Assembly (NCBI RefSeq): GCF_000614205.1
Contig: NZ_BAKN01000001.1
Location: 124,001-188,000, forward strand
Length of the DNA: 64,000 nt
Direction of reading: 5' to 3'
DNA from: Hoylesella saccharolytica JCM 17484
GTDB taxonomy: Bacteria; Bacteroidota; Bacteroidia; Bacteroidales; Bacteroidaceae
The translations under genes and the position numbers were made by a program. Positions within the stretch are counted from its first letter, which is position 1; the number at the start of each line of letters is the position of its first letter. The notes under the pieces are model-generated. The model was given only the letters and a program-made list of their open reading frames with translations, ran no database searches and was not told the DNA's origin. Below, piece after piece: positions 1-9,793 of the stretch.

Positions 1-2
1 AG

Positions 3-1154
3 CCCTTTGACAGACACAGAGATGGTTTGAATTTGGGCGAAGGAGCAGCAACGATGGTTTTGACAAGTGTCAATATACTGCAAAAAGATGCTTGGATAGT
101 ATGCAATGGGGTTGTGCGTAATGACGCCAATCACATCTCCGGTCCATCGAGAACGGGTGAAGGAAGCTACAGGGCATTGGCTACCGTATGCGAAAAGCAG
201 AAAGAACAGCTTGCCTTTATTAATGTACACGGCACCGCAACACCGTATAACGACGAGATGGAAGCGATTGCATTAGAGCGGGCAGAACTGATTAGTGCCC
301 CCGTAAATGCATTAAAGGGCTACTTCGGACATACGATGGGGGCAGCAGGAATACTTGAAACCATCCTTTCATTTAGGGCTGTTGAGGCGGGAATTGTATT
401 ACCTACAAAAGGATTTAACGAATTGGGAGTAAGCAGCCCCGTGTCTGTTGCCGACAAAGAAAGCCCCACAGACAAGAAGCAGTTTATTAAATTGCTCTCC
501 GGATTTGGTGGTTGTAATGGCGCTATACGCTGGAAACAGGTAGGCAATAAAGCTGAAAGGTCTTATTCGAGTCATACTCCTGCCGTGCATTTAATCCCTA
601 TGCACAGGGTAAACATTACGCCGACGCAGGTGATTGTAGATGATTTGTCGATAGAAACGAAAGGTGGCGAGGGCGATTTGCTCACCCGACTTTATAAAGA
701 AAAGGTGAAAGATTATCCTAAATTCTACAAGATGGACGGCCTGAGTAAGTTGGGATTAATTGCCACCGAACTTTTAATACAGGGTGGCGGGCAGCAAAAT
801 GGAGACTGTCTACCAGAAAACACTGCTATCGTCTTTATTGGAAGAAGCGGTTCTTTGGCAGACGACAGGAAATATCAGGAAACGATACAGACCCAGAAAA
901 ACTTTTTTCCGAGTCCGGCTGTCTTTGTTTACACTCTGCCGAATATCGTTACGGGTGAGGTGGCCATTAAGCATAAAACCTACGGCGAAACAGCTTTCTA
1001 CGCACTTGAAAAGAAAGACGATGTGCTAATACACCATCTGTTGCAAACTGTTTGCTGTGATACCACCACTGAAAAAGTAATTGGTGGATGGCTCGAATAT
1101 GAAAATAAAGACTGTTTTGAAGCAGACCTTTGTCTGTATCAAATCGGTAAATAG
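3..1154 (+). CDS. Beta-ketoacyl synthase, 3' part (5' end outside window)
   Basis: The frame is open from the window edge, so the start and the active-site Cys lie upstream. The first residues, PFDRHRDGLNLGEGAA, align with CRPFDATRAGLNLGEGAA of the ketoacyl synthase at 1437. The two catalytic histidines are visible in HGTATPYND and YFGHTMGAAG, and GFGGCNGA is the usual C-terminal glycine-rich loop. This indicates a thiolase-fold condensing enzyme extending acyl-ACP chains. About 190 residues follow the synthase domain and resemble the extra C-terminal part of the second synthase (a ketoacyl-synt_2-like region). The gene is followed at 28 bp by an ACP gene. The operon context suggests polyene chain building for an aryl-polyene/flexirubin-type pigment. 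Family assignment is secure; the product is inferred from context. Confidence 0.85.
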   Translation, partial: PFDRHRDGLNLGEGAATMVLTSVNILQKDAWIVCNGVVRNDANHISGPSRTGEGSYRALATVCEKQKEQLAFINVHGTATPYNDEMEAIALERAELISAPVNALKGYFGHTMGAAGILETILSFRAVEAGIVLPTKGFNELGVSSPVSVADKESPTDKKQFIKLLSGFGGCNGAIRWKQVGNKAERSYSSHTPAVHLIPMHRVNITPTQVIVDDLSIETKGGEGDLLTRLYKEKVKDYPKFYKMDGLSKLGLIATELLIQGGGQQNGDCLPENTAIVFIGRSGSLADDRKYQETIQTQKNFFPSPAVFVYTLPNIVTGEVAIKHKTYGETAFYALEKKDDVLIHHLLQTVCCDTTTEKVIGGWLEYENKDCFEADLCLYQIGK

Positions 1155-1182
1155 TAGTAATGAATCAATAAAAGAATAAGAA

Positions 1183-1440
1183 ATGGAAGATCTGAAAGAA
1201 ACCTTGAAAAAGCAAATTATCGAGGCGTTATCGCTTGAAGAGATGACACCGGAAGATATAACAGACGATGGAGCCTTATTCGGCGACGGGCTGGGATTGG
1301 ACTCTATCGATGCTTTAGAGTTGATTGTGTTAATGGAAAAGCATTACGGCATACGTCTAAATAATCCTGCTGAGGGCAAAGCCATTCTGACTTCGGTTAA
1401 CTCTATGGCTGATTATATTGCCAAAAATCGCACCAAATGA
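1183..1440 (+). CDS. Acyl carrier protein
   Basis: An 85-residue acidic protein with the phosphopantetheine attachment motif GLDSIDALEL; the modified serine is Ser41. Length and helix pattern are those of a free-standing ACP. It lies between two ketoacyl synthase genes, and its stop codon overlaps the ATG of the second one (ATGA at 1437). It is therefore very probably a dedicated carrier for the pigment pathway rather than the housekeeping fatty-acid ACP. The unusual GDGLGLDSID stretch, with Ile-Asp after the serine, is typical of secondary-metabolite ACPs in such clusters. Confidence 0.92.
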   Translation: MEDLKETLKKQIIEALSLEEMTPEDITDDGALFGDGLGLDSIDALELIVLMEKHYGIRLNNPAEGKAILTSVNSMADYIAKNRTK

Positions 1441-3187
1441 TTGTTATTACAGGAGCAGGCATCATCTCGCAATCGGTAATGACAAGACCGAAACCTTATC
1501 GGCGTTGATCGAGGAACGTAGTGGCATCAGGGCAATACGTTACCTTAACACCATACATAAGGATTTGCCGGTAGGCGAAGTGCAGCTAAGCAATGAAGAA
1601 ATGGCTGCACGTTTAGGCGTGACGTGTACACATCAAACCTCACGAACCACGCTTATGGGTACGCTTGCTCTTAAAGAAGCCTTACAACAGGCAGGCTTAA
1701 CACCGACCGATTTACCGCAAACCGCACTCGTTTCAGGTACTACTGTGGGGAACATGGACCGTGCAGAGAAGTTTTTTAACATAGAAAAAGGATGCGAAGC
1801 ACTGGGCGATTGTGGTAAAGTTACCGAAGAAATGGCTGCCATGATCGGCCGTTTCGGCTTTACAACAACGTGTAGTACGGCCTGTTCTTCTGCTGCCAAT
1901 GCGTTTATTTTAGGTGCCAACCTCTTGCGCAGTGGACTTTATGAGCGGGTTGTTGTTGGTGGAAGTGAGTGCTTATCCAAGTTTCATTTCAACGGTTTCA
2001 GAACCTTAATGATACTGGATAACCGTCCTTGCCGACCTTTTGATGCAACGCGTGCCGGTCTGAATTTAGGTGAAGGGGCTGCTTTTATGGTGCTGGAAAC
2101 AGCCGAAAGTGCAGAAAAACGGGGTGCAAAACCCCTTGCTGTGCTGTCGGGATGGGGTAATGCGTGCGACGCTTTTCATCAAACAGCCTCATCAGAAGAT
2201 GGTGAAGGTGCATTTCTTTCTATGACTCAAGCTTTGAAAAGGGCAGGTTTGACACCCGAAGAGATAGATTATGTCAATGCACATGGTACCGGAACACCTA
2301 ACAACGACGCAAGTGAGAGTGTGGCGTTACATCGTGTTTTCGGTCAGAAGTTGCCGCTTGTATCATCAACAAAGTCGATGACAGGGCATACCACCAGCGC
2401 TTCGGGAAGCATTGAGATGGTAATTTGTCTACTGGCCATGCAACATCAGTTTGTTCCAAAAAACTTAAACTGGACTACTGGAATGGAAAACGGACTGCGT
2501 CCTGTTGCCAATGTGATGCGTAACAAACCCTTACAACACATTTTATGCAATGCTTTCGGGTTCGGCGGCAACGATACTTCCCTTGTTCTTTCTGCTTATT
2601 CGCAGAGTCATACACCAGTCAACACACTTCAAAATGTACCTGTTTACGTCAAAGCCGTAGTAAAATTCACGGATATTAGTCAGGAAGAGATGCCCAAAAT
2701 ACCGCCTATGGTGGCTCGTCGGCTCAGCGGCGTACTCAAACGTGCACTGCTTACATCATTGGTAACCTTAAAAAGGATGGGTATAGAACAACCTGATGCC
2801 ATCATCACAGGTACCGAAATGGGCTGTATAAAAGAGACGGAGAATTTCTTAAAAGAGATGACCGAAGGAGGCGAAGAATGTCTGAAGCCTACTTATTTCA
2901 TACAGTCTACGCACAATACCATCAGCAGTTTGATTGCTATTCACACCCATACACATGGTTATAACTGCACTTACTCTCATCGCAAGAACTCGTTGAGGGG
3001 GGCATTAACAGATGCTTTTCTGCAACTGAAATTAGGAGATATAACGAATGCGTTGGTTGGATGGCACGACGAGGCAGGCGAAATAGCTGTTTCTTTGTTT
3101 CTCGATACTCATCCGGACGATAATATTCTTTACACCATTCATCAGATAAAAGATATAGATAAGCTATGTGGAGACTGTTGCCTTTAG
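1437..3187 (+). CDS. Beta-ketoacyl synthase with C-terminal extension (frame broken near 1469)
   Basis: A condensing enzyme of about 583 residues once one base is restored. The true N-terminus, MIVITGAGIIS, starts at 1437 overlapping the ACP stop; the frame then shifts so that AIGNDKTETL continues from 1469. A GG to G loss (tcg-gca read as tcgca) explains it exactly. Catalytic residues are Cys (about residue 150, in STACSSAAN), His (about 283, in HGTGTPNND) and the His of TGHTTSASG. The GFGGNDTSL loop is also present. The last roughly 190 residues form an extra domain resembling a degenerate ketoacyl synthase N-domain (ketoacyl-synt_2), as in the synthase upstream. Likely role: polyene chain elongation in the pigment cluster. 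An alternative in-frame ATG at 1418 would give an unrelated N-terminus and is rejected. Confidence 0.88.
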
Positions 3188-3525
3188 CCCTTATACAATC
3201 TATGTTACTGGCTTTGGGTCAGGTAACGCTTAAGATTTCGCTTCAACAATTGGGTGCATTTGCATGGACACGGCATTTTTTTGTCCGTGCATTCACCAAT
3301 TTGTGGTTTGCAACCTGTGGCGTTTGCTTCGGCCTGTCATCGCTGCTTTGGATGTATATCGTTAAACATTACCCCCTGAGTATGGCCTATCCGATGATTA
3401 GTCTCAGTTATGTAATGGGCATGTTGGCTGCCGTATTTATCTTTCATGAGCAGGTCCCTGCCGTGCGCTGGATAGGCTTGGCGCTCATCATGATAGGCGT
3501 TGTGCTGGTGGTACAACAAAGATAA
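3166..3525 (+). CDS. Small EamA/SMR-type membrane protein
   Basis: A protein of 119 residues with four hydrophobic segments and the signatures of the small multidrug resistance/EamA superfamily: an N-terminal GQVTLKISL segment, LSMAYPMISLSYVMGMLAAVFIFHE in the middle, and a final GLALIMIGVVLVV helix. Single four-helix units of this kind work as dimers. The start overlaps the end of the ketoacyl synthase gene by 22 bases, so the two are translationally coupled. In a lipid-pigment operon it may move a carrier-linked or free intermediate across the inner membrane, as EmrE-like ArnE/F subunits do. That role is inference; family placement is good. Confidence 0.75.
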   Translation: MWRLLPLALIQSMLLALGQVTLKISLQQLGAFAWTRHFFVRAFTNLWFATCGVCFGLSSLLWMYIVKHYPLSMAYPMISLSYVMGMLAAVFIFHEQVPAVRWIGLALIMIGVVLVVQQR

Positions 3526-3548
3526 AATAAGAACAAGGAGGAAAAAAG

Positions 3549-4195
3549 ATGAGGAAATCATTATTTATACGCGTCGCTTTATTACTTTGTATCGTATTTT
3601 TTGCATCATCGGGCATTGCACAAACTGTTGTAAACGATGCCACAGCACAGCAAATGATGCAGAAAGTAAATGATGCAGCCCAGAAAATGAAAACGATGCA
3701 GTGTACCTTTGTACAAACAAAATCGTTGAAGATACTTAAGAAGAAAATGGTTTCTAATGGTAGGATGGCCTATAGTCAGCCGTCTTTGCTGCACTGGGAA
3801 TACACATCTCCTTATGCCTACACGTTCATTGTAAACGGTACAAAGGTGTTGATGAAGAGTCGTCAAAAAAGAGATGTTATTGACGCCAAGCAGAATAAGA
3901 TCTTCCGCGAGATAACCAACATCATGCTCAGTAGCGTTACAGGGAAATGTCTTACCGATAAACAGAACTTCAAAACACAGATGCTGCTCGACGGCGACAA
4001 ATGGATTGCACGTCTTACGCCTGTAAAAAAAGAATTGAAACAGCTGTTCAATACACTGGTTATCACTTTCGACGAACGCCAGATGATGGCCGTTTCGGTA
4101 GAATGATTGAGAAAAGCGGTGACAATACCCTTATTGAGCTGCGCAATGTAAAAAAGAACGTTTCGATAGATAGTAATGAATTTAAAGTGGATTAA
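3549..4195 (+). CDS. LolA-like periplasmic lipid carrier (frame broken near 4100)
   Basis: About 215 residues after correction. The N-terminus MRKSLFIRVALLLCIVFFASSGIAQ is a signal peptide. The body has the LolA/LppS fold pattern: QCTFVQTKSLKILKKKMVSNGRM, then the LLHWEYTSPYAYTFIVNG and TPVKKELKQLF strands. The frame stops at a TGA after QMMAVSVE. One missing A (gta-aga read as gtaga, 4098-4102) restores RMIEKSGDNTLIELRNVKKNVSIDSNEFKVD, the expected last strands. LolA homologues in pigment clusters are thought to carry the lipid product through the periplasm to the outer membrane. It overlaps the next gene by 20 bases. Confidence 0.8.
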
Positions 4196-4589
4196 GTATC
4201 TTTTCGTGCTGTTATGTCTCTTTTCGGCAACGCTCAACATCAAGGCGCAAGAGGCAAAGATGACTGTTGAAATTACCTTTAACAAGGGATATATCACAGG
4301 ACTTTGTTTGCTTAACACCGAAAATGATACGACTTATGGTACGATAATGAACGAATTTGGTATCAAAGTGTTCGATTTTATCTATCGTGAGCCCTCGAAA
4401 AAAATTAAATTGCTGCACCTGATACCCATGCTTAATAAATGGTATATTAAACGTGTGCTAAAAAAAGACATGCGTAATATCATTCCTCATTTGCTCGAAT
4501 CGGCTGCTTACGAGTACCGAAACGAGAAATATAACATCCATTATCTTTTTACTCCGTTAGTTCAAACATCAGATGCAGTTACTCAATAA
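4176..4589 (+). CDS. Unknown secreted protein in pigment operon
   Basis: Product of 137 residues with a clear signal peptide (KYLFVLLCLFSATLNIKA, cleavage probably before QEAK). The mature part begins with a short beta-rich region (MTVEITFNKGYITGLCLLN), followed by a basic stretch around MLNKWYIKRVLKKDMR. No catalytic motif is recognised. It overlaps the lolA-like gene upstream and the dehydratase gene downstream, so it is part of the same translationally coupled operon. A periplasmic partner of the LolA-like carrier is plausible but not shown. The family name is not known to me. Confidence 0.65.
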   Translation: MNLKWIKYLFVLLCLFSATLNIKAQEAKMTVEITFNKGYITGLCLLNTENDTTYGTIMNEFGIKVFDFIYREPSKKIKLLHLIPMLNKWYIKRVLKKDMRNIIPHLLESAAYEYRNEKYNIHYLFTPLVQTSDAVTQ

Positions 4590-4935
4590 TTTTTATCACA
4601 TCACCCAACAAAGCGGTACCGGCGGAGAGATACGGTTTAAAATAGCTTTCCACCCCGACCATATCATCTACAAAGCGCACTTTCCGCAACAGCCAGTTAC
4701 ACCCGGTGTGTGTACTTTGCAAACTGTTACCGAACTGGCAGAACTCGTTTTGCAACGGTCGTTACGTGTGGTTGGTATTAAAAATGCCAAGTTTTTGGCC
4801 CTGCTGACACCGATTGATGTGCCTGAGGTTTTCATAGATTTAAATATCAAGGAAGAAGCTACTGCATGTCATATAAAGGCTGAGGTGTCGACAGAACAGC
4901 AGGTTTATGCAAAACTTTCAATATTGTATGCGTAA
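4573..4935 (+). CDS. FabZ-like hotdog-fold 3-hydroxyacyl-ACP dehydratase
   Basis: A single hotdog domain of 120 residues. The catalytic motif is HFPQQPVTPGV, with the expected His at residue 36. In FabZ the second catalytic residue is a Glu fourteen residues later; here that position is Gln50 (VCTLQTVTE). So this is either a variant dehydratase or a non-catalytic partner subunit. Both catalytic and pseudo-dehydratase subunits are known from aryl-polyene pathways. Its start overlaps the preceding gene and its stop overlaps the glycosyltransferase start. The role would be dehydration of 3-hydroxyacyl-ACP to build the conjugated polyene. Confidence 0.8.
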   Translation: MQLLNNFYHITQQSGTGGEIRFKIAFHPDHIIYKAHFPQQPVTPGVCTLQTVTELAELVLQRSLRVVGIKNAKFLALLTPIDVPEVFIDLNIKEEATACHIKAEVSTEQQVYAKLSILYA

Positions 4936-6389
4936 GCAAGTTTGTGTTATTATCCCCACTTACAACAATGCTCAAACGTTGTTGGGCGTTATTGAGGAGG
5001 TTAAATCCTATACAGAGCATATCATTGTGGTAAACGACGGTTCCACAGATGATACCGCCCATCTGTTGGAAACTTGCCCTATTCCCCTTATTCTTGTTAC
5101 GCACACACGTAATCGGGGTAAAGGAGCGGCTTTGCGCAGTGGTTTTCAGGCAGCCATTCAACACGGATTCGACTATGCCATCACCATCGACAGCGACGGT
5201 CAGCATTATCCTTCAGACCTTCCCCGCTTCTTAGCAGCCATCCGAAAGAATCCCAATGCCATCATCGTAGGTAATCGTTTTGACCCTTCTTTTTTTACAG
5301 AAAAGAGTCGACAGAACATGAATGGCGGCAGTAAGTTTGCCAATCGGTTCAGTAATTTCTGGTTTCGCCTGCAAACAGGTATGTGTCTTGACGACACGCA
5401 AACAGGTTATCGGGCTTATCCACTCAACCGATTACGTGGACTTTCGTTCCTCACTTCGCGTTACGAAGCCGAACTCGAACTACTTGTTTTCGCTGCATGG
5501 AGTGGGGTAAAGCTTGTTTCTATCCCTATCCGGTACATTATCCATCGCCAGAAGAACGGGTTAGCCATTTTCGTCCCACGCTCGATTTCCTCCGCATTAC
5601 CCTGCTCAATACCGTTCTGTGCTTCTTAGCGGTAGTTTTTGCATGGCCGTTTCGACTGCTTAAAGTGCTACTCACGGTAGGTGTTTTGCTGTTGCTTTTT
5701 GTGTTGATGTTCTTCATTCAAATCGGCATGCTGATTTATTTCAGCAGCCATCGCGTAACCGAAGGTGAGCGACTTGCCTATCATGCTGCATACAAGCTAT
5801 CAGCCGGTGGTTGCTACGCCATATTCCCGGTGTGCAATCTACCCTTCTCAACCCTGAGAAAGAAGACTTTACACCGCCCGGCATTATTATCAGCAATCAC
5901 CAAAGTCACTTCGATTTGCTGTGCATCATGCTGCTCACGCCTCGCCTTGTTATCTTGACCAAGCGTTGGGTGTGGCTCAATCCGCTTTATGGCGTTGCCA
6001 TTCGGTACGCCGATTTTTTGCCTGTTACCCACGATTTAGAACGTAATGAAGTGCAATTGGCCGCCCTCGTGAAGCGCGGTTACAATGTCATGATCTTCCC
6101 GGAGGGCACCCGTTCTGCCTCGCTCGATGTGCTTCGCTTTCATCAGGGAGCGTTTTATCTGGCCCGAAAATACAACCTCGACATCATTCCCGTTTTTCTT
6201 TATGGTACCGGACACGTACTAAACAAACGCGCTCGAACTGTTTCTCCGGGTCAAATTGTTATCGATGTCAAGCCTCGTATGTCTGTTCAGGATACAGCAT
6301 ACGGTACCACCTCTGTAGCCATAGCACGTTATTTTCGTAGTCTTTACCGCGAATGGACGGCCGAATATGATGCAAAAATTCAGTTGTAA
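4928..6389 (+). CDS. Fused family-2 glycosyltransferase / lysophospholipid-type acyltransferase (frame broken at about 5532 and 5796)
   Basis: Restoring one base at 5531-5533 and one at 5794-5798 gives one open frame of about 487 residues with no internal stop. Residues 1-210 are a GT2 domain: VCVIIPTYNN, VVNDGSTDDT, DSDGQHYP (DxD) and DDTQTGYRAY. A hydrophobic linker follows (LLTVGVLLLLFVLMFFIQIGMLIYF). The second half is a PlsC-type acyltransferase with NHQSHFDLL (HX4D) and MIFPEGTRS. The start at 4928 (MRKQVCVIIP) overlaps the dehydratase stop; a longer start at 4907 is less likely. A fused GT/acyltransferase would glycosylate and acylate the pigment or anchor it to a lipid. It is the last gene of the operon. 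Both breaks are single G losses in GG or GGG runs. Confidence 0.78.
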
Positions 6390-6460
6390 CCTACTGTTTT
6401 AAAAGTCATTTACACAAGCATTCGGGCTTTTTTTCTACCCTCACTGCTACTCAATATCGC

Positions 6461-8538
6461 TTATTCCCAATTGAAAATAAGCGATGTACCCAACATAAAA
6501 GGTTTGCCTTTCTGACCCATTTTCTGCGTAGTGACAAAATAATACGCTAAGTATTGCGTGTTGGTAACATTCTTCGACCACACTTCCCACGTAAACCGAC
6601 CTTTTGTTATGCCGGCTTTCAGGTTGAGCAAGGCATAAAAAGGTTGTTTAAAGGCATTGTCTTCGCGCCAGTAAATATCGCCCACGCCGGTCAGGTTGGC
6701 ATTCATCGTCAGTTTGTCTATATATCTCCCTATATTATATAAGGTGTAATGTGCGTTTAGCGATAATGTGTTTCGGGGCACCATTGGCAGCAAATTACCC
6801 GAATAATTTTTACCGTTGCCCATTTCTGCACTCAGCATACGAGCGTAGGTATATCCGTAATGGGCTTGTAAAACCAAACCACGTGCGGGCATGACCTGAG
6901 CAGATAACTCGAAACCTTTGCTGTCTGAATGGCCCACATTGCGTATAATGTTACCCAAAGCAGGAATGGTGACCGATAATTGTTGTTGTTTCCAGTCGAT
7001 ATAAAACAAGCTTGCCTCGAAAGAAAGGCACCCGTTGAAAAATGTGTGTTTGGTACCCAACTCGTAATTCCACGTATATTCTGGTCGAAAAGAACGGTCC
7101 GCTTCGGTCTCAACAATGGCGTTAAACCCGCCCGCCTTGAAGCCTTTAGACACTGTAAGGTATGCCATTTGCTGATCGGAGAATTGGTATTTCAACGTAA
7201 ACTTAGGCGTAAGCTGACTGCTGTGCATCTTACTTTGAAAGTAATTGATTTCTGTTCGCAGGGCAGGGTTGTTGAGTGGGGTGCGATAGGTGTGGCTCTC
7301 AATATGTGCTTCTTCGTAATCGTAACGCAGGCCCACCGATGCAGAGAGTGCTTTATGCAGGTCAAAGGTAGATACATGGTACACTGCCACGCCCCCGATG
7401 GGTAGCCGATGTGCCCTTTCTAAGTTGAAGTTAGCCTTTATATAATCGGTAGAAGGCACATAGTTTTCTTGCTGATGAAAACCGAAAACACCCGTTATCC
7501 AGCGGTAACGCACATTATCTTTCGACCGAAAGGTTAACTCTTGGCTCCACATATTTTGGTTCAGCGGTGCCGTTACATAAAACTCGTCGGTCGAAGTGTA
7601 ATCTTGGTCGATGTGTATTCTATCGTCACTGTGCTGAAACGAAGTCTGACTATTGAAGTTGAACCATTTGCCAGTGTACCGCCAGTTCATTCCTGTGGTG
7701 AAAACCGTGCGCCGATAGCCACTCTCACGATTGTAACGGATAGCCTCAAGCTCGCCTTTTGTGTCGTTGTAAACGGCATACGGATAACCATTTTGACGGG
7801 TCAGATCAAGCTTGCTGTATAACGTGCCAGCCAATTGCTCGTGGGTTGCCATGCCAAGCCCAAACGCAGGGTGCCGTTATCTATCTTATCGGCCTTACTG
7901 TTGAGGTATTCGTTCAGGAAGAAACCGTCGTTATGGTGGTAATTTGCCGCAACCGATATCCCCAGTTTAGAACTTAATTTATTATAGGTTGATAACATGG
8001 CGTGCACGTCTTGATAGCTGCCATAGCTCAGCTTAGCCATCGTTGCCTGATAGTCGAGCGGTGAACGGGTAAAGATATTGATCAGTCCGGCGGTGGAGTT
8101 ACGCCCGAAAAGGGTGCCCTGAGGACCGCGTAACACTTCTATTTTGCTAATGCCGAAAAGGTCCATGTCGAGCACCGAGCGATCAAAGTAGGGCATACCG
8201 TCTACATAAATACCTACAGATGGAGCGTTCACCTTCGATCCTATGCCCCGAATATATATCGGCGAATACTGTCGCGACCCATAATCAGGCATATAAAAGT
8301 TGGCCACCATCCCGCTCAAATCGCGCAAACCGGTTAGTTCGTTCTGCCGAATAAATCTGCTACCAACTGACGACTGCGACACGGGAGATAAAATGGCGCG
8401 GTCTTGTTTAAAGCCAACAACCGAAACTTCTCCCAATTCTTCGCCGATGCGCAACGAGTCGGCACTCTCTGCCCGGCCTCCTGTAGACAGGGCTAAACAT
8501 AATAAGACAAGGTTTAAATGTATCAACTGTTTTTGCAT
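6461..8538 (-). CDS. TonB-dependent outer-membrane receptor (frame broken near 7810)
   Basis: About 692 residues after correction. The start at 8538 (MQKQLIHLNLVLLCLALSTGGRA) gives a proper signal peptide; the longer frame to 8604 adds an implausible leader. The plug domain shows IYIRGIGSKVNAPSVGIYVDGMPYF and IEVLRGPQGTLFGRNSTAGLINI; a 22-strand barrel region follows to the C-terminal LIFNWE. No CarboxypepD_reg domain is present, so this is a FecA/iron-complex-type receptor rather than SusC. The frame is split after RYTASL: one base missing at 7808-7812 (GCC to GC on the coding strand) restores SLDLTRQNGYPYA. It is convergent with the pigment operon, 71 bp apart. The ligand is unknown. Confidence 0.85.
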
Positions 8539-8544
8539 AACGCA

Positions 8545-8575
8545 CAAAGGTAGCCATAAAAAGACCGCTACCCAA
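8545..8575 (-). promoter_or_regulatory. Bacteroidetes-type promoter of the TonB receptor gene
   Basis: Read on the minus strand: TTGG at 8575-8572, a 19-bp spacer, then TACCTTTG at 8552-8545, close to the TTTG/TAnnTTTG consensus. The -7 box ends only six bases before the chosen ATG at 8538, so the message would have almost no leader. If so, an upstream start cannot be used. Confidence 0.5.
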
Positions 8576-8622
8576 TCCCTATTTATGGGGAATATGCACA
8601 GCAAAAAGGTGGTTACAATGGC

Positions 8623-9792
8623 TTATTTTGCAAATTTGGAAGCTCGAGCAGCAATTTTATCCACCGCCAAAGCGATAGCACCGTCGCCCGTAACGTTGCA
8701 TGCCGTTCCGAAGCTATCCATTGCAATGTACAGCGCAATCATTAAGGCTTGCTCGTTTTCGCCGAATCCCAAAATGCTGCTTAATGGTGCCAGCGCAGCC
8801 ATAATAGCACCTCCGGGTACACCGGGAGCAGCTACCATGAAGATGGCGAGCACCAAAATAAAGTGCAAAAACAATGGAAAATCGTGGGGCATACCTTCCA
8901 ATAGGGCAATGGTAAAGGCACAAGCGGTGATCTTCATTGCCGAACCAGATAGATGAATGGTAGCGCAAAGGGGAATAACAAAGCCGGCAACGCCTTCTGA
9001 TACGCCGTTTTTCAAGGTCTGTTTTAAAGCTACGGGGATAGTGGCAGCTGAAGAAGAAGTGCCCAATGCCGTAAGATAAGCAGGAAACATACGTGCCAAC
9101 AGCTTTAATGGGTTACGTTTAACAAGGGCTCCAACAATGAGATATTGGTACAAAAGAACGAAGATGTGGAGGGCAAAAATAACGATAATAATCTTTGCAA
9201 ATACCGTTATCATTCGCATAACCTCTCCGCTGACGGTCATACTGAGAAAGATTCCAAAGATGTAAACAGGCAAAAGAGGAATGATAACCCGTTCGATAAC
9301 GCCGGTAATGATGGTTTTCATCTCGCCCGTAGCTTCGCGAAGCACCCGCAGCCTACCGTAAGCAATGCCTAAACCAACAATAAACGACAATACCAATGCG
9401 CTCATCACGTCGAGCAAGGGTGGTATGTTCAGGGTGAAATAGGGTAAAATTTCTGCCGACTTTTCTATCGTTTCGAGCTGCTGTCCGCCTGTTCCCAGCA
9501 ATGTGGGGAAGAACGTTGCCCCCGTGCCATATGATAAAATGGCGGCTGCAATGGTGTCTACGTAGGCAATAATAACGGTTATCAGCAACAATTTACCTGC
9601 CCCGCTGCCAATTTCAGCAATAGCCGGCGTTACCAGTCCGACGATAATCAGCGGAATCATAAAGCCGAGAAACTGTCCGAAAACACTGTTGAACGTTACG
9701 AAGATACGCACCCACGACAAATCCAAAACTTGTCCTAAGAGTACGCCTAAAGCAATGGCAATGAGAATTCTACCCAGTAACCCGATTTTCAT
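8623..9792 (-). CDS. Dicarboxylate/amino acid:cation symporter (DAACS family)
   Basis: Product of 389 residues with eight or more hydrophobic segments. The hallmark serine-rich re-entrant loop is present as LGTSSSAATIPVAL, and the transmembrane-7/8 signature is MDSFGTACNVTGDGAIAL. The gene has no signal peptide and begins MKIGLLGRILIAIALGVLLG, as in GltP/SstT-type carriers. It would import glutamate, aspartate, serine/threonine or C4-dicarboxylates with Na+ or H+. It starts one base from the stop of the upstream flavoprotein gene, so the two probably share a transcript. Substrate cannot be decided from sequence. Confidence 0.9.
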   Translation of the reverse strand: MKIGLLGRILIAIALGVLLGQVLDLSWVRIFVTFNSVFGQFLGFMIPLIIVGLVTPAIAEIGSGAGKLLLITVIIAYVDTIAAAILSYGTGATFFPTLLGTGGQQLETIEKSAEILPYFTLNIPPLLDVMSALVLSFIVGLGIAYGRLRVLREATGEMKTIITGVIERVIIPLLPVYIFGIFLSMTVSGEVMRMITVFAKIIIVIFALHIFVLLYQYLIVGALVKRNPLKLLARMFPAYLTALGTSSSAATIPVALKQTLKNGVSEGVAGFVIPLCATIHLSGSAMKITACAFTIALLEGMPHDFPLFLHFILVLAIFMVAAPGVPGGAIMAALAPLSSILGFGENEQALMIALYIAMDSFGTACNVTGDGAIALAVDKIAARASKFAK

Positions 9793-9793
9793 T

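Noticed and set aside
4001..4195. Separate short gene overlapping the LolA-like gene
   Set aside because: Its last 31 residues are the missing C-terminus of the LolA-like protein; the upstream residues are out-of-frame noise. One lost base explains it.
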